NCBI GenBank assembly: GCA_023430245.1
Contig: JAEZBA010000509.1
Location: 1 to 6,003 of the forward strand
From: Pseudomonadota bacterium
GTDB taxonomy: Bacteria > Pseudomonadota > Alphaproteobacteria > Rhizobiales > Xanthobacteraceae
Length of the DNA stretch: 6,003 nt
Direction: 5' to 3'
Part shown: positions 5,137 through 6,003 of the stretch, one piece after another
How positions within the stretch are numbered: the stretch's first letter is position 1
How the letters are laid out: each line of letters starts with the position of its first letter
The notes under the pieces: model-generated
What the model was told of the DNA's origin: nothing
Database searches by the model: none
Seen by the model: the letters and a program-made list of their open reading frames with translations, nothing else
Program-made: the position numbers and the translations under genes

Positions 5137-6003
5137 CCGCCGGTGAAGAAATCGGGACCGCCCTTCGCCTTCAATTCGCGGCCGGCATCGGCGCCCATGC
5201 GCACGGCATCGGCAATCGCACCGTCCCGCGCAGTCTCGAATGCTTCGCTGCCATCGGGGAGCAGGATCATGCCGCGAAAACGCACGCCATCGCCCTCGAC
5301 AATGGCGTGGCCCGCAATCGGCGTCCGGCATGAACCGTCAAGAGCCGCCAGAAAGGCGCGTTCGGTGTCCAGCGCGATTGCGGTATTGCGATCCGCAATC
5401 GGCGCCAGCAAATCGAGCGTCCGCGTGTCGCTTTCGCGGGCCTCGATGCCGATCGCGCCCTGACCGACGGCGGGTGGAAATACATCGAGCGGCAGGATCG
5501 CAGTTGCGACCTCCTTGAGCCCGAGTCGCTTCAAACCGGCCAGCGCAAGCAATGTCGCGTCGACCTCGCCCTCGCCGAGTTTGCGCAGGCGCGACTGCAC
5601 ATTGCCGCGAAACACTTCGACCCGCAGGTCCGGCCGCAACCGTTTCACCAGAGCCTGACGTCGCAGCGACGCGCTTCCGACCAGAGCGCCCGCGGGCAGA
5701 TCGGCGATCGTCGCGGCCTTGCGGCTGATGAAGACATCGCGCACGTCTTCCCGCTCAAGATAGGCGACCAACGCGAGCCCCTTAGGCAGGGCCGTCGGCA
5801 TATCCTTGGATGAATGCACCGCAATGTCGATTGTTTGCGAGAGCAGGGCCTCCTCGATTTCCTTCGTGAACAGGCCCTTGCCGCCGGCTTCGGACAATGG
5901 CCGGTCGAGGATCTGGTCGCCTGTCGTCTTGATCACATGAATGGGGATGTCGTCGGGCGCGCAGCCATGCGCCGCCACCAGCCGGTCACGCACGGTATGC
6001 GCC
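5133..6003 (-). CDS. hemC: Hydroxymethylbilane synthase (porphobilinogen deaminase), 5' end outside window
   Basis: HemC polymerises four porphobilinogens into hydroxymethylbilane in the cytoplasm. The visible 289 residues start at AHTVRDRLVAAHG, matching E. coli QAHYVKDKLMASHP, so about 20 N-terminal codons lie beyond position 6003 and the GTG at 5993 is not the start. Hallmarks are all present: GGKGLFTKEIE; DIAVHSSKDMPT with the catalytic Asp (codon 5804-5802, Asp84 in E. coli); SASLRRQAL with the cofactor/substrate-binding arginines; RGNVQSRLRKL; LALAGLKRLGL; PAVGQGAIGIEAR; and LDGSCRTPI, whose Cys (codon 5330-5328, Cys242 in E. coli) anchors the dipyrromethane cofactor. Spacing between the Asp and Cys equals that in E. 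coli. The gene should be active if its start is intact. It leads the hemC-hemD pair; the operon promoter is outside the window. Confidence 0.97.
   Translation of the reverse strand, partial: AHTVRDRLVAAHGCAPDDIPIHVIKTTGDQILDRPLSEAGGKGLFTKEIEEALLSQTIDIAVHSSKDMPTALPKGLALVAYLEREDVRDVFISRKAATIADLPAGALVGSASLRRQALVKRLRPDLRVEVFRGNVQSRLRKLGEGEVDATLLALAGLKRLGLKEVATAILPLDVFPPAVGQGAIGIEARESDTRTLDLLAPIADRNTAIALDTERAFLAALDGSCRTPIAGHAIVEGDGVRFRGMILLPDGSEAFETARDGAIADAVRMGADAGRELKAKGGPDFFTGG

Noticed and set aside
3904..5463. Plus-strand ORF of 519 codons
   Set aside because: Arg/Gly-rich antisense reading of hemC, hemD and the Mic60-like gene, whose minus-strand products are certain. Long antisense frames are expected in GC-rich DNA.
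5991..5993. GTG as the hemC start
   Set aside because: The frame stays open upstream to the edge, and the preceding residues AHT match the family (QAHxV), so the gene begins outside the window.

Overview
The window looks like chromosomal DNA from an alphaproteobacterium, most likely a Hyphomicrobiales member near Bradyrhizobium, Rhodopseudomonas or Afipia. The evidence is the high GC content, the gene order hemC-hemD-mitofilin-like-hemY, and the protein signatures; the genus is inference. Every supported gene lies on the minus strand, so transcription runs from high to low coordinates.

Right part (about 1299-6003): a heme-biosynthesis cluster. hemC (porphobilinogen deaminase) lacks its first ~20 codons at the window edge. 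It overlaps hemD (uroporphyrinogen-III synthase) by an ATGA junction. After 90 bases comes a Mic60/mitofilin-like membrane coiled-coil gene, and 13 bases later hemY, an inner-membrane TPR protein. HemC and HemD make uroporphyrinogen III. The other two are membrane proteins that travel with these enzymes and probably organise the membrane or the pathway.

Middle (1154-1281): a complete tRNA-Thr(CGT) gene with encoded CCA, and a plausible sigma-70 promoter between it and the hemY stop. Beyond the tRNA 3' end lies a stretch of about 640 bases with no supportable gene, containing an AT-richer patch and a few inverted repeats.

Left part (1-496): the most notable object. The minus strand encodes the start of a secreted protein with a HasA-type hemophore domain followed by an RTX calcium-binding repeat, running off the window edge. 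It starts at ATG 496-494 behind a good Shine-Dalgarno site. The reading frame is broken after codon 13 by a perfect tandem duplication of 11 bp (447-468). Removing one copy restores one continuous, family-like protein. The gene is therefore a very recent pseudogene, a slippage-switchable gene caught in the OFF state, or an assembly error. This segment is about 57% GC by hand count, lower than the heme cluster, so the tRNA may mark the edge of an accessory region.
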